Notes: a model not told the origin generated them from the letters alone. A DNA stretch of 64,000 bases from Paractinoplanes polyasparticus (GCF_019710575.1 NZ_JAHWFK010000020.1:124001-188000), one strand, 5' to 3'; shown: positions 38,677-46,970, counted from the stretch's first letter. Translations and numbers: made by a program.

Positions 38677-39594
38677 TTACGCGGCCGCGACCGGCATGCC
38701 CCGGCTGAACGAGGTGTGGCCGTGCGCGTTGGTCATCGCGAGCCGGCTGTGCACCGACGTGCTCTCCGCGATGCTGTTGTAGTAGTTGGCGCGACGCCGC
38801 GCGACGATGCTCTCCGGGTTGTCCGGAACCGGCGCCAGCTCGGGGTTCAGGTGGGTGTTCAGGCCATCCTTGAGCAGCGACAGCGCCTCGGCCCGCAGCT
38901 GCGACACCCGCGACTCGGTGACACCCAGGTCGGCCGCGATGTCGGCCATCGGGCGCTCGTGCAGGAAGTACTCGGTGATGACGACCTGCAGCCGCTCGGG
39001 CAGCGAGCTGATCGCATGGTGCAGGTAGCCGATCTGCTCGCGGCGCAGCAGCATGTCCTCCGGGCCCGGGGTCTTCTCGGTCACCAGGTCGTCGGCGCTG
39101 CTGGTGGTGAAGCCCTGCAGCGACAGCACGGTCGCGCGCTGCACGTCGGTGTCGGTCTGCTTGAGGTCGGTGGTCGTGGTGCCGAGGGCCTGGGCCAGCT
39201 CGTCGGCGGAGGGCGTGCGGCCCAGCGTGGTGGTCAGCGCCTGACGGGTGGAGTCGGTGGCGCGGGCTTTGGTGCGCACCGATCGGGTCGCCCAGTCGAG
39301 GGCGCGCAGCTCGTCCAGGATGGCGCCGCGGATGCGCGTGCCGGCGAAGCGGTGGAACGGGATGCCGCGCTGCGGGTCCCAGCCGCGGGCCGCGGTGACC
39401 AGCGCGTGCAGGCCGGCGCTGGTCAGGTCGTCGCGGTGGATGTGGTTCGGGATGCGGCTGAGCATGTCGCGCACCAGGTGGCCGACGAGCGGCATGTGGG
39501 TGCGGATGATCTCTTCCTGCTCGGCGGCGGACAGCACCGTCGTGGCGGCGGTGTCGGCAGCGATGTCGGCAACGGTCGTCGCGGTGCTGGTCAT
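38677..39594 (-). CDS. WhiG/FliA-type RNA polymerase sigma factor (copy 2)
   Basis: 305 aa from the ATG at 39594 with AGGGGG upstream (an ATG at 39648 is less likely). Region 2 (THMPLVGHLVRDMLSRIPNHIHRDDLTSAGLHALV...RGAILDELRALDWATRSVR) and region 4 (LQVVITEYFLHERPMADIAADLGVTESRVSQLRAEALSLLKDGLNTHLNPE) align end to end with copy 1. It carries an extra ~25-residue Thr/Ala N-terminus. Codons are strongly G/C-ending. Multiple FliA-family sigmas act in sporangium and motile-spore control in Actinoplanes; a similar role here is inference. Confidence 0.92.
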   Translation of the reverse strand: MTSTATTVADIAADTAATTVLSAAEQEEIIRTHMPLVGHLVRDMLSRIPNHIHRDDLTSAGLHALVTAARGWDPQRGIPFHRFAGTRIRGAILDELRALDWATRSVRTKARATDSTRQALTTTLGRTPSADELAQALGTTTTDLKQTDTDVQRATVLSLQGFTTSSADDLVTEKTPGPEDMLLRREQIGYLHHAISSLPERLQVVITEYFLHERPMADIAADLGVTESRVSQLRAEALSLLKDGLNTHLNPELAPVPDNPESIVARRRANYYNSIAESTSVHSRLAMTNAHGHTSFSRGMPVAAA

Positions 39595-39938
39595 GTGATT
39601 TCCCCCTGTGGTCGGCGGCCCGTGTGCGGGGCTCTCCGGCGTACACAAGGAGGTTCGGAAGGGGACGGGTCCCGGTGAAGTCGCATCGGGGTGCGCGACA
39701 GTTGCTGTTGCTGTTACATGGCGTCGCTTCGCTCCGCGGCGCTCGCCCCTTTGGGGCTGAGGAGGAGGCAGGCGATTTTCCGCCGTCGCAAACCCCGCGA
39801 CGTCGAAATACCGACTGCCTCCTCCTCAGCGGGGCGATCGCGAGTTCTGGTTGCCTGGGTCATCGGTTTGGCTGTGGGTTGGTTGAGACTTCGGCTTCGT
39901 GTCTTTGCGCGCGTGCGCCGGGCTGGCACCTTGGGCGC
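39595..39938. other. 344-bp intergenic region with a large nested inverted repeat
   Basis: It separates the leftward sigma gene from the rightward DUF456 gene. A purine-rich AAGGAGG at about 39650 faces no obvious start codon. The centre holds a 16-bp perfect inverted repeat (39756-39771 with 39815-39830) enclosing a second hairpin (CGTCGC/GCGACG, 39784-39802), preceded by GCCCC-TTT-GGGGC. I see no coding pattern in any frame. Confidence 0.6.
39756..39830. repeat. nested inverted repeat (16-bp perfect arms)
   Basis: GCTGAGGAGGAGGCAG at 39756-39771 is exactly complementary to 39815-39830. The 43-base interior holds a 6-bp hairpin. This could fold into a stable two-level RNA structure or be a remnant of a small mobile element. 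Confidence 0.85.
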
Positions 39939-40454
39939 ATGGGTCTGACCGACAGCGGATGGGTGATCAACTTGATCGCCGGCCTGGCGATCGCCGTGGG
40001 CGTCGTCGGGGTTGTGGTGCCGGTCCTCCCCGGCCTGCTGCTGAGCTGGGCCGGCGTGCTGTTGTGGGCCGTGCTGGGCGAGGGCAGCGTCGCGGTCCGC
40101 TGGCTGACCTTCGGCGTCGCCACCGCCGTGGTGCTGCTGGGCACCCTGATCAAGTACCTGGTTCCCGGACGCCGCCTGAAGAGCGCCGGCGTCCCCAACT
40201 CGGCCCTGCTGGCCGGCGGCCTGCTCGGCGTGATCGGCTTCTTCGTGATTCCGGTGATCGGCCTGCCGCTGGGCTTCGTCCTCGGCATCTACCTGGTCGA
40301 ACGCACGCGCCTGGGCCCCGGCCAGGCCTGGCCCTCGACGAAGCGCGCCCTCGCCGCGGCCGGCATGGCCCTGCTGATCGAGTTCACCGCGGCCCTGGCC
40401 GTGGCCGTCATCTGGGTCTTCGGCCTGCTCTGGTCAGGCTGGCAGTTGCCCTGA
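39939..40454 (+). CDS. DUF456 domain-containing membrane protein
   Basis: 171 aa. Four to five membrane helices with glycine-rich hairpins (IAGLAIAVGVVGVVVPVLPGLLLSWAGVLLWAVLGE; AGGLLGVIGFFVIPVIGLPLGFVLGIYLVE) match DUF456. The family is of unknown function, with glycine-zipper-like repeats. The start is the ATG at 39939, where family homology begins; the open frame upstream lies in the structured intergenic region. It is convergent with the carboxypeptidase gene. Confidence 0.85.
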   Translation: MGLTDSGWVINLIAGLAIAVGVVGVVVPVLPGLLLSWAGVLLWAVLGEGSVAVRWLTFGVATAVVLLGTLIKYLVPGRRLKSAGVPNSALLAGGLLGVIGFFVIPVIGLPLGFVLGIYLVERTRLGPGQAWPSTKRALAAAGMALLIEFTAALAVAVIWVFGLLWSGWQLP

Positions 40455-40462
40455 CGACGTGA

Positions 40463-41710
40463 TCAGCTGGTGCGGCGGCCCGGGCGCCGGCGGCGGCGCT
40501 GGGTCAGCAGGAGCAGGAGCGGGGTCACGGCCAGCACCAGGGCCACCGTGATTGCCGCGACGAACGACAACGGTTGTGACGAGTCATCGCGATCGGACCG
40601 GGTCGCGGCTGCCTGGGGCGTGGCGGGTGCCGGCTTCGGCGTCGGCGCGGCCGGGGCCAGGTCGCCGGGGGCGACGAGCTTGCCCACGGATTCGTCGCGG
40701 GGCAGGGCGAAGCCCCAGTCGAGCAGGGCGGCGCCCTGTTGCCAGCCGCGCTGGGGGCGGGCCTCGGCGCCGAGCAGCGTGACCACCAGACGGCGGCCGT
40801 TGCGTTCGGCGGCGCCGACGTAACTGTGCCGGGCCACCGTCGTGAATCCCGTCTTGCCGCCGAGCGCACCCGGATAGTTGAAGATCAGTTTGTTTTCGTT
40901 CTGGAACTGGAAGCCGCCCTTCTTCAACTTGGGCTGGGCGGGCATCTGCGCGCTTTTCGTCAGTACGTAGCGGCGGAAGTCGGCATTGGCGAAACACACC
41001 CGGGCGATCAGAGCCAAGTCGTACGCGCTGGTGAACTGGCCCGGTCCGTCCAGGCCGGACGGGGTGACGGCGTGGGTCTGGTACGCGCCCAGGCGTTTGG
41101 CGTTGGCGTTCATCGCCGCCACGGTCTTCGCCACGCCGTCCGGGCCGCCGCCACCGGCCAGCCGGGCCAGCGCGTTGGCGGCGTCGTTGCCCGAGTTGAG
41201 CATCAGGCCCAGCCACAGCGTGGAGATCGGGTACTGACCGCCGACGACCAGGCCGACCGCCGAGCTGCCGGGTTCGATGTCGAGGTCGCTGCGGGCGACG
41301 GTGATCCGCTGCTTCGGGTCGAGCTTGTCGATCACGGTGGCGGCCAGCAGGGTCTTCTGGACGCTGGCCGGGGTCTGGAAGACGTGCGGGCCGCAGCCGC
41401 CCAGCACCTCGCCGGTGTCGAGGTCGGCGACCATCCAGGTGGTGGCCGTGACGGCGGGCGGCTGCCGGGCCCCGGCCGGGATGACCAGGCCGTGGGTGGC
41501 CAGCGCGTCGCCGCCGATCGCGCTGCCCACCGGATCGTCCGGCGGCGGCACGGGTCGCGGTGGCCGGTTGGGCGGTGGCGCGACCTTCGGCTTGGGACAG
41601 GGAACGTCGACCGCGGCACGCGCCCGGCCCGCCGCGTGCGCGGCGGTGGGGGCGGCGAGGGGGACGATCAGCATGGCCGCGCCCAGCGCAGCCAGGGAGC
41701 GGCGGATCAA
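40463..41710 (-). CDS. D-alanyl-D-alanine carboxypeptidase (peptidase S11, class C-type low-molecular-weight PBP)
   Basis: 415 aa. It has a signal peptide (LAALGAAMLIVPLAAPTAAHA), a Pro-rich stretch, then the penicillin-binding motifs S116-x-x-K119 (ASVQK), S173-G-N175 and K286-T-G288. A C-terminal membrane helix with a basic tail (AITVALVLAVTPLLLLLTQRRRRR) anchors it. It trims the terminal D-Ala of peptidoglycan pentapeptides outside the cell. The start is TTG at 41710, overlapping the upstream stop as TTGA, so it is translationally coupled; a later ATG (residue 13) would still leave a signal peptide. Confidence 0.9.
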   Translation of the reverse strand: MIRRSLAALGAAMLIVPLAAPTAAHAAGRARAAVDVPCPKPKVAPPPNRPPRPVPPPDDPVGSAIGGDALATHGLVIPAGARQPPAVTATTWMVADLDTGEVLGGCGPHVFQTPASVQKTLLAATVIDKLDPKQRITVARSDLDIEPGSSAVGLVVGGQYPISTLWLGLMLNSGNDAANALARLAGGGGPDGVAKTVAAMNANAKRLGAYQTHAVTPSGLDGPGQFTSAYDLALIARVCFANADFRRYVLTKSAQMPAQPKLKKGGFQFQNENKLIFNYPGALGGKTGFTTVARHSYVGAAERNGRRLVVTLLGAEARPQRGWQQGAALLDWGFALPRDESVGKLVAPGDLAPAAPTPKPAPATPQAAATRSDRDDSSQPLSFVAAITVALVLAVTPLLLLLTQRRRRRPGRRTS

Positions 41711-42135
41711 GGCCAGGAGACTCCCGCCTCGAGACGCTGATCGAGCAGCTGGCGCAGCGGCACCGTCTCGCCGTCACCGCCGCCCGCGCCGACGATCAGC
41801 CGGGGCGTGCTCGGGGTCAGCTCGGCCCCGGTGAAGCGGGCCCGCAACGACGCCGGGACGGTCAGCACGTAGTACTCCCCGTCGTCGCCCACGGCGACCG
41901 AACGGTTGGACTTCAGATACCAGCCACGCACATGGGTTCGATACGTGGCGCGGCCGTCGAAGGTTCGAGCCATCAGGATATTTGGTGTCAAACCACGCTC
42001 GGCGGCCCGGCGCACGAAGTCGTCGATCAGGGCCGACGCCTCGCGGGCCTCGGCGGCCCGGCCGGCCTCGAGCGCGGCGGCGTGACCGGCGATGGCCTGC
42101 CGTCGCTGTTCCTGCCAGTCGGCGTCGCGGTCCAT
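41707..42135 (-). CDS. conserved hypothetical protein, upstream partner of the carboxypeptidase
   Basis: 142 aa with no signal peptide. A helical N-terminus (EQRRQAIAGHAAALEAGRAAEAREASALIDDFVRRAAERGLTP) precedes a beta-rich half (YRTHVRGWYLKSNRSVAVGDDGEYYVLTVPASLRARFTG). I do not recognise a named family. It overlaps the carboxypeptidase gene by 4 bases, so its product is made with it; whether it acts on the wall is unknown. Confidence 0.72.
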   Translation of the reverse strand: MDRDADWQEQRRQAIAGHAAALEAGRAAEAREASALIDDFVRRAAERGLTPNILMARTFDGRATYRTHVRGWYLKSNRSVAVGDDGEYYVLTVPASLRARFTGAELTPSTPRLIVGAGGGDGETVPLRQLLDQRLEAGVSWP

Positions 42136-42266
42136 GCCAGCGACACTAGGTGATGCCCGGCCGACCGGCCAAGCCGAGCTTTCCCGTGGTGATTCCGGTG
42201 AATGTCGCCGGCCATAATTCGCCTTCCGTCTGTTCCGGACCGGCGGACGGGGCGGCCGGATGGGAA

Positions 42267-42295
42267 TTGACGAGGCGAAAGAATGCGAATATGGC
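42267..42295 (+). promoter_or_regulatory. candidate lsr2 promoter
   Basis: TTGACG (42267-42272), a 17-base spacer and TATGGC (42290-42295), in an A/T-richer patch ahead of lsr2. The -10 match is weak. Confidence 0.35.
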
Positions 42296-42368
42296 CGGGA
42301 CAGTTGCGCACGAAGGCAGCGGCGCGCAACACTTGGGCGCGGTTGGTCGGATGGACTCGGGAGTCGTC

Positions 42369-42722
42369 ATGGCGCGCCAGGTAATCACCACTCTGATCGA
42401 CGATCTGGACGGAAAGAAGGCCGATCGCACGGTCGACTTCAGTCTGGACGGCATTAACTACACGATCGACCTTTCCGAGGCCAATGCGGGGAAGCTGCGT
42501 AAGGCCCTGGATCCGTACATCAACGCGGGCACCCGGCTCGGCCGCGCGACTGCTCGCGTCTCACCCCGGCGTGCGGGCGCGCCGGCCGGTCGCACGGCCG
42601 GCTCGCGCGACGAGAATCGCCAGATCCGTGAGTGGGCGGCGGCCAACGGACATCAGATTTCCGAGCGCGGCCGCATTCCACAGAGCGTGACGCAGGCATA
42701 CCGCGCAGCGAACGGTCACTGA
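42369..42722 (+). CDS. lsr2: Lsr2-family nucleoid-associated protein
   Basis: 117 aa. The N-terminal dimerisation half (QVITTLIDDLDGKKADRTVDFSLDGINYTIDLSEANAGKLRKALDPYI) and the C-terminal DNA-binding half with the AT-hook-like RGR (SERGRIPQSVTQAYRAA) are both typical. Lsr2 is the actinobacterial H-NS analogue that bridges and silences AT-rich, often foreign, DNA. The ATG at 42369 has GGGAG upstream; a 6-residue longer start at 42351 is possible. Its linker is Arg/Ala-rich. Confidence 0.95.
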   Translation: MARQVITTLIDDLDGKKADRTVDFSLDGINYTIDLSEANAGKLRKALDPYINAGTRLGRATARVSPRRAGAPAGRTAGSRDENRQIREWAAANGHQISERGRIPQSVTQAYRAANGH

Positions 42723-42802
42723 CCCGCCGCCGGCGGCGAATTGCGTCCCGGCCGGAGGAAAAGCGGGGCCGGGCAATGGCAGCTGCCCGGAAAGTAAAGC
42801 TT

Positions 42803-43261
42803 TCAGGCCGTCCGCAAGGTCTCGTTCCCGACCTCGCCGCCGGCCGCGTCGGCAAAGGCGCGCAACGCGTGCACGAGCTCGTGGCGGTCGGTGGCCGACA
42901 TGCGGCCGAGCACGTCGGCCAGGGCCTGCCGGCGGCGCTCCCGCAATTCGTCGAGCAATTTGCGCGCGGACGGGGTGAGCAGCAGCCGCACCTCCCGACG
43001 GTCGCGCGGGTCGGGCACCCGGCGCAGCAGCCCGGTGGCCTCGAGGCGGTCACACAGCCGGCTCGCCGACGACGGCACCACTTCGAGCGCCTCGGCGAGC
43101 CGGCTCATGTTCGTGTGCTGGTTCTGCGCGACGATCGTCAGCACTCGCAACTGAGCGGGCGGCACGCCCGGATTCTGCGCCTGGTCGGCGCCGTCGAGCA
43201 CGGCCACCAGCGCGCCGACCGACGACTCGACGGAGGCGGCGACGTCGGTGACCCGATCCAT
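42803..43261 (-). CDS. MarR-family transcriptional regulator
   Basis: 152 aa with a winged-helix core: PPAQLRVLTIVAQNQHTNMSRLAEALEVVPSSASRLCDRLEATGLLRRVPDPRDRREVRLLLTPSARKLL. The D-x-R-D-R-R wing is the MarR signature. It is probably a ligand-responsive repressor. The neighbouring leftward SpoIIE phosphatase gene ends upstream-side at 44472, so it may share a transcript with the phosphatase (68-base gap). Confidence 0.9.
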   Translation of the reverse strand: MDRVTDVAASVESSVGALVAVLDGADQAQNPGVPPAQLRVLTIVAQNQHTNMSRLAEALEVVPSSASRLCDRLEATGLLRRVPDPRDRREVRLLLTPSARKLLDELRERRRQALADVLGRMSATDRHELVHALRAFADAAGGEVGNETLRTA

Positions 43262-43329
43262 GGCGGCTGTTTTCCTGTCCGTCGGACGTATTCGGTTACG
43301 CAGTGGCCCCTACCCGCCCGCGGCCGAAT

Positions 43330-44472
43330 TCATGCCGTCCGGCGGAGCCAATCGAGACAGACGATCACTGCGTCGTCCGCTGCTTCGGCGCCGGCGTGGT
43401 AGTCGCGCAACGCGCGGATCACCGTACCCACCGCCTCGGTCGGGGGCTGCAGCCGCGTCCGGCGCAACGCGCTGAGCAGGCCGGAGTCGCCGTACGGGGG
43501 CTTGCCGCCGGGCGTTGCCGCGTGTACGCCGTCGCTCACCACGAGCAGGCGGTCGCCCGGCTCGAGCTGGAACTTCTGCGTCTCGTAGCGGCTGTCGCCG
43601 AACATCCCGAGCGGCAACTGCTGTTCCAGGCTGACCGGACGGATGTCGCCGTCGCGGGCGATCAGGGCCTTCGGCGAGCCGGCGTCCACCGCCTCGACGG
43701 TGCCGCCGGTCAGGTCGATCTCGAGCAACAGGGTGGCCAAGTGCGACTTGCCGCCGTAGCGCGAGTAGACGGCGTCCGAGGCGAGTTCGGACTGTTCGAC
43801 GATGTTGGCCCCGGAGCGCCGGGCGTTGCGCATGGCGTTGACCGCGACCGTCGTCAGCAGGGCGGCCTCGATGCCGTCGCCGTCGCCGTTGAGCACGGTG
43901 AGGGTGAGCCGGTCGCCGGTGACGGACCAGTCGTAGTGGTCGCCGTACATGGCGTACGCCGGGTCGAGCTGACCGGCCAGGCGGAACCGTTCGCCGGCGA
44001 GCGAGCGGCCGGGCAGAAGTTCCCACTGCAACTCGGCGGCCATGGTCAGGCGCTGCCGCCGCGCCACCTGGCGGTAGCGGTCGGTGTCCTTGTCGGCGGC
44101 GCGCAGGGCGATGGCCAGCTCGTCGGCCACCGAGGCGAGCTCGGCCAGCGTCTCCCGGTCGGGAGTGCTGGTGAACCGGACGTACAGGACGCCCAGCCGG
44201 TCGCCCCACGTCGTGAGCGGCAGCAGCACGGTGCCCGTGCCGTTGTCGGTGACCGGCTGCTGGCTGCCGAAACAGCGCTGCGCGAGCGGGCCGCCGGCCG
44301 CGGCCTCGGGGTCGATGACCGGCCAGAGCGCGGTCATGGTCAGGTCGCTCAGAAACAGTTCCACGTCGTCGACGGGAAACCAGGTGCGCAGATGCTGGGC
44401 CACCACCTCGGGAAGTCGGTCGGGTGGCGCTGCGCGCAGGAACGTGCCGACGAAAGCCGGACGTACGGACAC
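43330..44472 (-). CDS. GAF-like plus SpoIIE-type PP2C serine phosphatase
   Basis: 380 aa. The N-terminal ~140 residues resemble a GAF sensor (VTDNGTGTVLLPLTTWGDRLGVLYVRF). A helical linker leads to a SpoIIE/PPM phosphatase with MAAELQWELLPG, YGDHYDW, NGDGDGIEAALLTTVAVN, VSDGVHAA and a terminal DDAVIVCL, giving the acidic metal-binding set. Such enzymes dephosphorylate anti-sigma antagonists (STAS proteins). An RsbW-like kinase-fold gene lies 92 bases upstream on the same strand, so the two belong to one partner-switching unit; the STAS partner is not in the window. Confidence 0.87.
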   Translation of the reverse strand: MSVRPAFVGTFLRAAPPDRLPEVVAQHLRTWFPVDDVELFLSDLTMTALWPVIDPEAAAGGPLAQRCFGSQQPVTDNGTGTVLLPLTTWGDRLGVLYVRFTSTPDRETLAELASVADELAIALRAADKDTDRYRQVARRQRLTMAAELQWELLPGRSLAGERFRLAGQLDPAYAMYGDHYDWSVTGDRLTLTVLNGDGDGIEAALLTTVAVNAMRNARRSGANIVEQSELASDAVYSRYGGKSHLATLLLEIDLTGGTVEAVDAGSPKALIARDGDIRPVSLEQQLPLGMFGDSRYETQKFQLEPGDRLLVVSDGVHAATPGGKPPYGDSGLLSALRRTRLQPPTEAVGTVIRALRDYHAGAEAADDAVIVCLDWLRRTA

Positions 44473-44564
44473 TCGATCTCCTCTCCGCGAAGACGTGGGC
44501 AGGGCAATAGTTGCCGAAGAGCAAGCATCATATGCGGTGCTCCCGGGACTCCGGCACCAGGTGC

Positions 44565-44957
44565 CTAGGCGAATGACTTCTCGAAGTGGATCAAGCTGCC
44601 GCTCCTCGGCACGGAGTGCATGCGGACGTTCTCGCCCAGAGCCTTGATCAGCTCCAGCCCCCGGCCGCTCTCGCTCCCGGCTTTCGACGGTCCGACCTGG
44701 TCCGGATCGAATCCGGGGCCGTTGTCGAGCACGTCGATCGAGCAGTGGCCGTCGCCGACGTCCAGGCAGACCTCGAACATGTCGGTGCCGGTCGCATGCC
44801 GGACGACGTTCGAGCAGGCCTCGGTGACCGCGATCTCGAGGTCGTCCTGGGCCTCGTGGTCGACGCGCAGCACGGCGAGGGTGGAACGCAGCAGCCGGCG
44901 GACGGTGGGCACACTTCCCGCTTCACGGGGCAGATCCAGCCGGACTGTCATACGCAT
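44565..44957 (-). CDS. RsbW-like anti-sigma factor / HATPase-fold protein
   Basis: 130 aa from the ATG at 44957 (44951 also possible). The GHKL ATP-binding boxes are ITVTEACSNVVRHA-like N box (AVTEACSNVVRHA), DNGPGFDPD and GRGLELIKALGENV. There is no receiver or dimerisation domain, so it is the stand-alone serine-kinase/anti-sigma type. It would bind a sigma factor or phosphorylate a STAS antagonist. The SpoIIE phosphatase downstream is its likely counter-enzyme. It is divergent from the membrane-bound ECF sigma gene. Confidence 0.85.
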   Translation of the reverse strand: MRMTVRLDLPREAGSVPTVRRLLRSTLAVLRVDHEAQDDLEIAVTEACSNVVRHATGTDMFEVCLDVGDGHCSIDVLDNGPGFDPDQVGPSKAGSESGRGLELIKALGENVRMHSVPRSGSLIHFEKSFA

Positions 44958-45119
44958 GGTCCTGTGGTGCCCGCTCCGCCCGGCTGCTAATCGTGGCCTG
45001 CGGCGCACCGCCTCATCCGATCATCACGAAAATACGTGTTATCCAGTGGTGGCACGGACGTCTCCCTTCCCGTGGCCGGTTGGCCATCGGTATGGGAGTC
45101 CCCTCGGGAAGGTTGGACA

Positions 45120-46970
45120 ATGGCGGAACAACCCGACATCACGGTCGTGATCGCCGCGCGCGCCGGCGATCCGGTGGCGGTCGACCGGCTGGTGGCCGGC
45201 TACCTGCCGCTGGTCTACACGATCGTCGGGCGGGCGCTCGAGGGTCACGCCGACGTCGACGACGTGGTGCAGGACGTCATGCTGCGCGTGTTGCGCAACC
45301 TGGGCGACCTGCGCGAGCCCGAGGCGTTCCGGTCGTGGCTGGTGGCCATCACCGTGCGGCAGGTGCGCGAGCGCTTCCGGGCCCGCCGCGGCGCCCCCGA
45401 GCCGCTTCTGCATGAGGACGTCCGCGATCCCGGCGCCGACTTCACCGATCTGGCGATCACCCGGCTCGAACTCAGCGGCCAGCGCCGCGAGACCGCCGAG
45501 GCCACCCGCTGGCTCGACGAGGACAACCGCGAACTGCTGTCGCTGTGGTGGCTGGAGGCCTCGGGCGAGCTGACCCGCGACGAGATCGTCGAGGCCACCG
45601 AGGTGACCCGCCAGCACGCCGCCGTCCGCATCCAGCGCATGAAGGGCCAGCTCGAGACGGCCCGGGTCGTGGTGCGGGCGCTCACCGCCAGCCCGCCCTG
45701 CGCCGAGCTGCAGATGATCACCGTCGAGTGGGACGGGCGGCCCAGCCCGCTCTGGCGCAAGCGCATCGCCCGGCACACCCGCGAGTGCCGCTCCTGCTCA
45801 CCCTCCTGGAACGGTCTGGTCGCGGCCGAGCGCCTGCTGGCCGGCATGGCCCTGGTCCCGCTGCCCGCCGGCCTGTTCGGGAAGGGCGCGCTGGCCTCGC
45901 TCGGCGCGGCCAAGGCCGGCGCGATGGCCGGCGCCGCGAAGACCGGCACCGCGATCAGCGCCAAACACGTCGCGGCCAAGGTCGGCTTCAGCCTTTCCCG
46001 CAAGGTGCTCACGGCCGCGCTGTCGACCACCGCCGTCGCCGGTGGGGCCGCCGCCGTGGTGGTCACCCAGCAGTCCGGCCCGCCGCCGGTCACCACCGCA
46101 GCTGTGGTCGCGCCGCCCAGGGCGACTCCCACGAGCGCCGCGCCGGTCCCGTCGAAGAAGCCCACGCCGAAGCCGACGACGCAGAAGCCCAAGCCCAAGC
46201 CGACCACCAAGGCGCCGGTAGTGATCACCGCCAAGGCGAGCAAGAAGAAGGGCGTCGGGGTCTGGGAATTCGCCCCGGCCAAGGCGGCCCTCGACGACGT
46301 CGGCGCGGGCTGGTACTACAACTGGTCGTCCACCAACCGCAGCATGCCCGGGCCGGCCGACGTCGAGTTCGTGCCCATGATCTGGGGTCAGAAGAACGTC
46401 ACCGACGCCACCCTGGCCGAGGCGAAGAAGGAGGGCGACGTCCTCCTCGGGTTCAACGAGCCCGACATGGGCGGTCAGGCCGACATGACGGTCGAGGCCG
46501 CTCTCGACGCGTGGCCCCGGCTCCAGTCGACCGGCCAGCGATTGGGGAGTCCGGCGGTCGCGTTCGGCGGCGACACCAAGGGCGGCTGGCTCGACCGGTT
46601 CATGACCGGCGCGAAGCAGAAGGGCTACCGCGTCGACTTCATCACCTTGCACTGGTACGGATCCGACTTCTCCGGCGCGGCCGTCGATCAGTTCCTCGGT
46701 TATGTCGACGCCGTGCACAAGCGCTACAACAAGCCGATCTGGGTCACCGAGTACGGCCTGATGAACTTCAGCGGCACGCCGAAATACCCGACGCAGGCTC
46801 AACTGGTCACCTTCATCGACGGCAGCACCAAGGGCATGCAGAAGCGGTCGTTCGTCGAGCGTTACGCCTGGTTCGGTCTGCCTGCCGTGGGCGACAGCGT
46901 CGATTTCGGCCTGTACAAGGACGGGAACAGCCCGACCGAGGCCGGGAAGGCGTACAAGGCAGCGGGTTAA
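45120..46970 (+). CDS. membrane-tethered ECF sigma factor fused to zinc anti-sigma motif and extracytoplasmic GH128-like glycosidase domain
   Basis: 616 aa in one uninterrupted frame. Residues about 24-90 are sigma region 2 (DVDDVVQDVMLRVLRNLGDLREPEAFRSWL) and 130-185 region 4 (DEIVEATEVTRQHAAVRIQRMKG). Then come C194 and H219-x3-C223-x2-C226, the zinc anti-sigma signature, and a membrane helix at about 296-316. A Pro/Lys/Thr stalk (319-376) precedes a GH128-like catalytic core with FNEPD (Glu447) and WVTEYG (Glu544), both catalytic glutamates present. Expected topology puts sigma and anti-sigma inside and the glucanase domain outside. Release would need proteolysis or a conformational signal. 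ECF proteins with extracytoplasmic carbohydrate domains are known as rare actinobacterial groups; the ligand here is unknown. Confidence 0.87.
   Translation: MAEQPDITVVIAARAGDPVAVDRLVAGYLPLVYTIVGRALEGHADVDDVVQDVMLRVLRNLGDLREPEAFRSWLVAITVRQVRERFRARRGAPEPLLHEDVRDPGADFTDLAITRLELSGQRRETAEATRWLDEDNRELLSLWWLEASGELTRDEIVEATEVTRQHAAVRIQRMKGQLETARVVVRALTASPPCAELQMITVEWDGRPSPLWRKRIARHTRECRSCSPSWNGLVAAERLLAGMALVPLPAGLFGKGALASLGAAKAGAMAGAAKTGTAISAKHVAAKVGFSLSRKVLTAALSTTAVAGGAAAVVVTQQSGPPPVTTAAVVAPPRATPTSAAPVPSKKPTPKPTTQKPKPKPTTKAPVVITAKASKKKGVGVWEFAPAKAALDDVGAGWYYNWSSTNRSMPGPADVEFVPMIWGQKNVTDATLAEAKKEGDVLLGFNEPDMGGQADMTVEAALDAWPRLQSTGQRLGSPAVAFGGDTKGGWLDRFMTGAKQKGYRVDFITLHWYGSDFSGAAVDQFLGYVDAVHKRYNKPIWVTEYGLMNFSGTPKYPTQAQLVTFIDGSTKGMQKRSFVERYAWFGLPAVGDSVDFGLYKDGNSPTEAGKAYKAAG

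Noticed and set aside
42803..43261. MarR gene as proven regulator of the TTAGCC palindrome at 56511
   Set aside because: It lies 13 kb away and has no copy of the site beside it; kept only as a testable idea.
45025..45038. CACG/CGTG inverted repeat in the divergent sigma/RsbW promoter region
   Set aside because: Arms of only 4 bp; not distinguishable from chance.
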